Assembly: GCF_014194975.1 (NCBI RefSeq)
Contig: NZ_JACIAY010000004.1
Location: forward strand, 186,001-250,000
DNA length: 64,000 nucleotides
Direction: 5' to 3'
From: Sphingomonas sp. BK580
GTDB lineage: Bacteria; Pseudomonadota; Alphaproteobacteria; Sphingomonadales; Sphingomonadaceae
Part shown: positions 60,598 through 64,000 of the stretch, piece by piece
Layout: each line of letters starts with the position of its first letter
How positions within the stretch are numbered: the stretch's first letter is position 1
Program-made: the position numbers and the translations under genes
The notes under the pieces: generated by a model
What the model saw: the letters and a program-made list of their open reading frames with translations, nothing else
What the model was told of the DNA's origin: nothing
Databases searched by the model: none

Positions 60598-61515
60598 ATG
60601 GACGCAAAGCTGGCGGGTGGCAGCGACCGGGCGCGCGCGCTCGCTCTGTTCGCCACCGTGGTCGAGGTGGGCAGTTTCTCCGCCGCCGCGCGCATCCTGG
60701 CGCTGACCCCGTCTGCGGTGGCGCGCGCGGTCGACCGGATCGAGGCGCGGCTGGGCGTGCGGCTGCTGCTCCGCTCCACGCGCGCGCTGACGCTGACCGC
60801 GGAGGGGCAGGCCTATCTGCTCGCGGCGCGGCGCATCCTCGCCGATCTCGACGATGCCGAGCAGCAGATCGCCGATCAGGGCAGCCCGCGCGGACGGCTG
60901 CGCGTCTCGGCGGCGCTCTCGCACGGTCGGCTGTGCGTCGTGCCGCTGCTCGGCGATTTCGCGCGCGCCTATCCCCACATCCTGGTCGACATCGCGCTGA
61001 CCGACACGTTGGTCGATGTCGCGGCGGGGCAGGCGGACGTCGCGGTGCGCTTCGGCCCGCTCGCCGACAGCGCGCTGACCGCGCGCAAGCTCGGGCAGAG
61101 CGGGCGCGTCATCGTCGCCGCGCCCGACTATCTCGCGCGACACGGTACGCCGATCGTGCCGGAGGACCTGCACGCGCACAATTGCCTCAACTTCAGCTTC
61201 CGCCGCGCCGAGCCGACCTGGCCGTTCCGCCGTGACGGCCGCGATTTCACCTTGTGCGTGGAGGGCGGGATCGTCGCCAACAACGGCGAGACGCTGGGGC
61301 AGCTCGCCGCGGCCGGCGTCGGCGTGGCACGAGTCGGACGGTTCAGCGTCGAAGGTGCGATCGCCGACGGGCGGCTGGTGCCGCTGCTCGAGGCCTATAA
61401 TCCCGGTGATATCGAGCTGATCCACGCGGTCTTCGTCGGCGGCGCGCATCTGCCGGCGCGGGTGCGCGTGTTCGTCGATTTCCTCGCCGATCGGTTGGCG
61501 GGATCAACCGGGTGA
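60598..61515 (+). CDS. LysR-type transcriptional regulator
   Basis: The 305-residue protein has an N-terminal winged helix (ALALFATVVEVGSFSAAARILALTPSAVARAVDRIEARLGVRLLLRSTRALTLTAEG) and a periplasmic-binding-like effector domain (GRLRVSAALSHGRLCVVPLL through GVGVARVGRF). The start has AAGGA upstream. It is divergent from the aldo/keto reductase-MFS operon with 89 bases between. That gap has a loose inverted pair (TTTGCCAT near 60518 and AGTGGCGAA near 60543) which could be its site. It likely controls that operon. Confidence 0.93.
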   Translation: MDAKLAGGSDRARALALFATVVEVGSFSAAARILALTPSAVARAVDRIEARLGVRLLLRSTRALTLTAEGQAYLLAARRILADLDDAEQQIADQGSPRGRLRVSAALSHGRLCVVPLLGDFARAYPHILVDIALTDTLVDVAAGQADVAVRFGPLADSALTARKLGQSGRVIVAAPDYLARHGTPIVPEDLHAHNCLNFSFRRAEPTWPFRRDGRDFTLCVEGGIVANNGETLGQLAAAGVGVARVGRFSVEGAIADGRLVPLLEAYNPGDIELIHAVFVGGAHLPARVRVFVDFLADRLAGSTG

Positions 61516-61538
61516 AGGAGGAAGAAGAAGGAGAAAAA

Positions 61539-61613
<75 letters not shown>

Positions 61614-61699
61614 ACTTCCGACCTCGTCGGGCGGAGGGCGCCTAAGAGACGAGCCGCCGGTGATTGTCAAGGTGCCTCACTCGCTCTAGCGCGCTTTTC

Positions 61700-61849
61700 A
61701 TGAGCGACCGCGACGAACGGGCGGCCCGTCTGGCCGAGCAGCTGCGCCTCAACCTGCGGCGGCGCAAGGCGCAGGCGCGCGCCGGTCAGGACAACGACAC
61801 CGCCCCGCGCGCGCCGATCAGCCCCCCGCGGCGCGATGACCCAGCGTGA
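61700..61849 (+). CDS. Small basic protein, 49 residues
   Basis: The protein reads MSDRDERAARLAEQLRLNLRRRKAQARA and a Pro-rich tail. The first half is an Arg-rich amphipathic helix, similar to small helical proteins I have seen in sphingomonads, so I think it is real. No function is known. Its 3' end overlaps another small gene on the minus strand by 32 bases. Confidence 0.5.
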   Translation: MSDRDERAARLAEQLRLNLRRRKAQARAGQDNDTAPRAPISPPRRDDPA

Positions 61850-61955
61850 AGGCGAGCGACAGCATGTGCCACACGCTCACCGACGCCGCGCCGAACAGCG
61901 CGCCCACGCCCGCCACGATCAGCGCGTGATGCGCATACACCTTGCCTCGAGCCAT
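61818..61955 (-). CDS. Small single-helix membrane protein, 45 residues
   Basis: An ATG at 61955 opens a 45-residue frame: MARGKVYAHHALIVAGVGAL, then FGAASVSVWHMLSLAFTLGH and RAAGG. It has a clear hydrophobic helix, basic start and GGGGAG about ten bases upstream. It begins inside the last 37 bases of aminopeptidase P in another frame, so it may be translated from the same message. It could be a conserved small membrane protein, or a chance frame. Confidence 0.42.
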   Translation of the reverse strand: MARGKVYAHHALIVAGVGALFGAASVSVWHMLSLAFTLGHRAAGG

Positions 61956-63718
61956 GCCGCGTCGTCTCCCCCCAGCACCGGCCCGATCGTCGCCGCCACG
62001 CGCTGATGGTAGTCATTGATCCACGTCAGCTCGGCGTCGGTCAAGAGTGCCGGGTCGATCAGGTCGCGGTCGATCGGCGCCAGCGTCAGCGTCTCGAACC
62101 CGAGCATCGGTGAGTCACCGTCGGGCAGCGCGCGCTCGACCACCAGCAGCAGGTTCTCTATGCGGATGCCGTACGCGCCGGCCTTGTAATAACCCGGCTC
62201 GTTCGAGAGGATCATGCCGGGCAGCAGCGGCTCGGCCGGGCCGCCGCCCGGGTAGCTCGGCTTGGCGATCCGCGCCGGCCCCTCGTGCACCGAGAGATAG
62301 CTGCCGACGCCGTGGCCGGTGCCGTGCGCATAGTCGAGCCCGGCGTCCCACAGCGGCCGGCGCGCGAGCGAGTCGAGCTGGCCGCCGTTGGTGCCGGGCG
62401 GGAAGGTCGCGGTGGCGAGCGCGATATGCCCCTTGAGCACGCGCGTGAACCGGTCGCGCATCTCGTCGCTCGGCGCGCCGATCGGCACCACGCGGGTGAC
62501 GTCGGTGGTGCCGTCCTCATACTGCCCGCCGGAATCGATCAGGTACAGCTGTCCCGGCTCGATCGGCAGGCTCGACTCGGGCGTGACACGATAGTGCGGG
62601 ATCGCGCCGTGCGGCCCCGTCGCCGAGATCGCGTCGAACGACTGGTCGCGCAACACGCCGCTCTCGGCGCGGAAGGCGAGCAGCCGCTCGGCCGCGGAGA
62701 GCTCGGTCACGCCGCCGCGCGGCGCCGCGCCGGCGACCCAGCGCAGGAAGCGGGTCAGCGCCGCGCCGTCGCGCAGCGAGGCGGCACGATGGCCCGCGAT
62801 CTCGGTCGCGTTCTTGGTGGCGCGCGGCAGCACGGTCGGGTCGCGCAGCGGCAGCACGGTGCCGCCGGCGCGCTCGACGCGATCGGCGATCGCGGCGACC
62901 GCGAGCGCGGGGTCGATCGCGACGCGCTTGCCCGCGAGCGAGTCGAGCGCGGCGGCGAAGGCGGCGCGGTCGTGCACCCGCACCGCGTTGCCGAGGTGCT
63001 CGGCGACCTCGGGCGTCATCTTCTCGGGCGCGACGTAGAGGTCGGCGGTGCCGTCGGCGTGCGCCACCGCATAGGCGAGCGCCACCGGCGTTCTCGCGAC
63101 ATCGGCGCCGCGGACGTTGAGCAGCCAGGCGATCGAATCGAGCGCAGTGATCACGGCCGCGTCGGCGTCGGCAGCGGCGAGCCAGTCGGCCACGTCGGCG
63201 CGCTTGGCGGCGGCGCCGCGCCCGGCGAGCCGGTCGGGATGGACAGCGAGCGGCGCGGGCGAGGGGGCGGGGCGGTCGGCCCAGATCGCGTCGATCGGGT
63301 TGCGCTCGACGGGTATCAGTTCGGCATCGGTGCCCGCGAGCGCGGCGCGCGCCTCCTCGACCCAGGAGCGCGTGTGCAGCCAGGGATCATAGCCGACACG
63401 CATGCCGGCGCCGGCATGTGCGGCGAGCCAGCCGGCGACGCTGCTCTCGGGTACGCCGACGAACGACCAATCCGAGCCAGCGACCTGCTCGCGCACCTGG
63501 ATCGTGTAACGACCGTCGGTGAAGATCGCCGCCGCATCGGCCAGCACCACCGCCGTGCCGGCCGAGCCCTCAAAGCCGGTGAGCCACGCCAGCCGCTGCG
63601 CGTAGTCGCCGACATATTCGCTCATATGCTCGTCGGTCAGCGGGACGACGAACCCGTCGAGCTGGTCGCGCACGAGCTGGTCGCGGAGCGCGCCGAGACG
63701 CGCGGAAGGGATCGGCAT
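61919..63718 (-). CDS. pepP: Xaa-Pro aminopeptidase (aminopeptidase P, long form)
   Basis: The 599-residue enzyme removes N-terminal residues before proline. The C-terminal pita-bread domain has all five metal ligands: Asp in LYLIDSGGQY, Asp in GTTDVTRVV, His in HGTGHGVGSYLSVHEGP, Glu in ILSNEPGYY and Glu in GIRIENLLLVV. The N-terminal two-thirds (two creatinase-like domains with HMSEYVGDYAQRLAWLTGFEGSAG) match the long three-domain form. The start at 63718 is chosen by family length. It is divergent from the HNH gene. Confidence 0.95.
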   Translation of the reverse strand: MPIPSARLGALRDQLVRDQLDGFVVPLTDEHMSEYVGDYAQRLAWLTGFEGSAGTAVVLADAAAIFTDGRYTIQVREQVAGSDWSFVGVPESSVAGWLAAHAGAGMRVGYDPWLHTRSWVEEARAALAGTDAELIPVERNPIDAIWADRPAPSPAPLAVHPDRLAGRGAAAKRADVADWLAAADADAAVITALDSIAWLLNVRGADVARTPVALAYAVAHADGTADLYVAPEKMTPEVAEHLGNAVRVHDRAAFAAALDSLAGKRVAIDPALAVAAIADRVERAGGTVLPLRDPTVLPRATKNATEIAGHRAASLRDGAALTRFLRWVAGAAPRGGVTELSAAERLLAFRAESGVLRDQSFDAISATGPHGAIPHYRVTPESSLPIEPGQLYLIDSGGQYEDGTTDVTRVVPIGAPSDEMRDRFTRVLKGHIALATATFPPGTNGGQLDSLARRPLWDAGLDYAHGTGHGVGSYLSVHEGPARIAKPSYPGGGPAEPLLPGMILSNEPGYYKAGAYGIRIENLLLVVERALPDGDSPMLGFETLTLAPIDRDLIDPALLTDAELTWINDYHQRVAATIGPVLGGDDAAWLEARCMRITR

Positions 63719-63874
63719 GGACGGGACCCGGTGGTGGAGAGACGAAGCCGTACCGCGTGCCACAGCCGCGGCGCCGCGACCAGTCTTGAAGCCACCGAGT
63801 CGGGCTGTCATCATGTCGTCACGCCACTGCGCGACAGCGCCGGCGCGAAGAAGAGGTAAGGGAGACGTTCAAGC

Positions 63875-64000
63875 GTGTTCCATCCCGACCTGATCCGGCA
63901 TCCGGACAGCTGCCCGACGTTGGTGCTGAACGCCGATTACACGCCGCTGTCCTATTATCCTCTGAGCATCTGGCCGTGGCAGACCGCGGTGAAAGCGGTG
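63875..64000 (+). CDS. HNH endonuclease family protein, N-terminal part only
   Basis: A GTG at 63875, behind AAGGGAGAC, opens a frame of 42 residues running off the window: HPDSCPTLVLNADYTPLSYY then PLSIWPWQTAVKAV. This is the start of a widespread alphaproteobacterial HNH endonuclease-domain protein; the HNH residues lie beyond the edge. The function of this family in the cell is not established. Confidence 0.75.
   Translation, partial: MFHPDLIRHPDSCPTLVLNADYTPLSYYPLSIWPWQTAVKAV

Overview
The window looks like chromosome from a high-GC (about 70%) alphaproteobacterium of the Sphingomonas type. The evidence is a CcrM-type GANTC methyltransferase, HWE/HisKA_2 sensor kinases, large TonB-dependent receptors, a COQ4 protein, a CsbD gene and extreme codon bias that leaves long open frames antisense to most genes. 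No phage, insertion sequence, CRISPR array or rRNA was seen; one tRNA-Thr gene is present.

Layout. 1-4.8 kb: a secreted protein cut by the window edge, a COG4705 membrane protein, then a membrane GGDEF-EAL protein convergent with an RpfF-type DSF synthase. 5-10.4 kb: a Gdx/SugE exporter, a LOV-HWE blue-light kinase that appears frameshifted, a NIPSNAP protein, and a lipoprotein/TM-helix channel/CsbD operon. 10.8-18 kb: gyrB and recF on the minus strand, separated by a hydrolase and two tandem MFS paralogues. 18-28.5 kb: housekeeping genes, namely rarD, coq4, a DAACS symporter, glmM, a DUF1272-thiD(VOC fusion)-rnhB operon, ccrM, folP and a bestrophin. 28.5-37.3 kb: msrB, a TonB receptor, a spore-photoproduct-lyase-like radical SAM protein with a metallophosphoesterase, an M13 peptidase, and an FeS bacterial cryptochrome/photolyase. 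37.5-55.1 kb: a probable carbohydrate-utilisation region (large TonB receptor, gluconokinase, GntR/FCD and LuxR-HTH regulators, a double pectate-lyase-like/beta-propeller protein, an atypical kinase with its receiver protein, GH9, a CE1-like esterase, GH43 and an SGNH acetylesterase). 55-64 kb: a DUF188 protein, a membrane patatin, MFS and aldo/keto reductase genes divergent from a LysR gene, tRNA-Thr, two very small genes, aminopeptidase P and the start of an HNH endonuclease gene.

How the genes work together. Three themes stand out. First, signalling: the DSF synthase beside a c-di-GMP enzyme is a plausible quorum-sensing/second-messenger pair. Second, light and DNA repair: a LOV kinase, an SPL-like enzyme and an FeS photolyase lie within 32 kb. 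Third, plant or fungal polysaccharide breakdown feeding sugar acids to gluconokinase. At the DNA level, six GANTC sites lie just upstream of the methyltransferase that should modify them. Several gaps carry paired palindromes that form dispersed intergenic repeat families. Functions are assigned from motifs seen in the translations; no database search was run.
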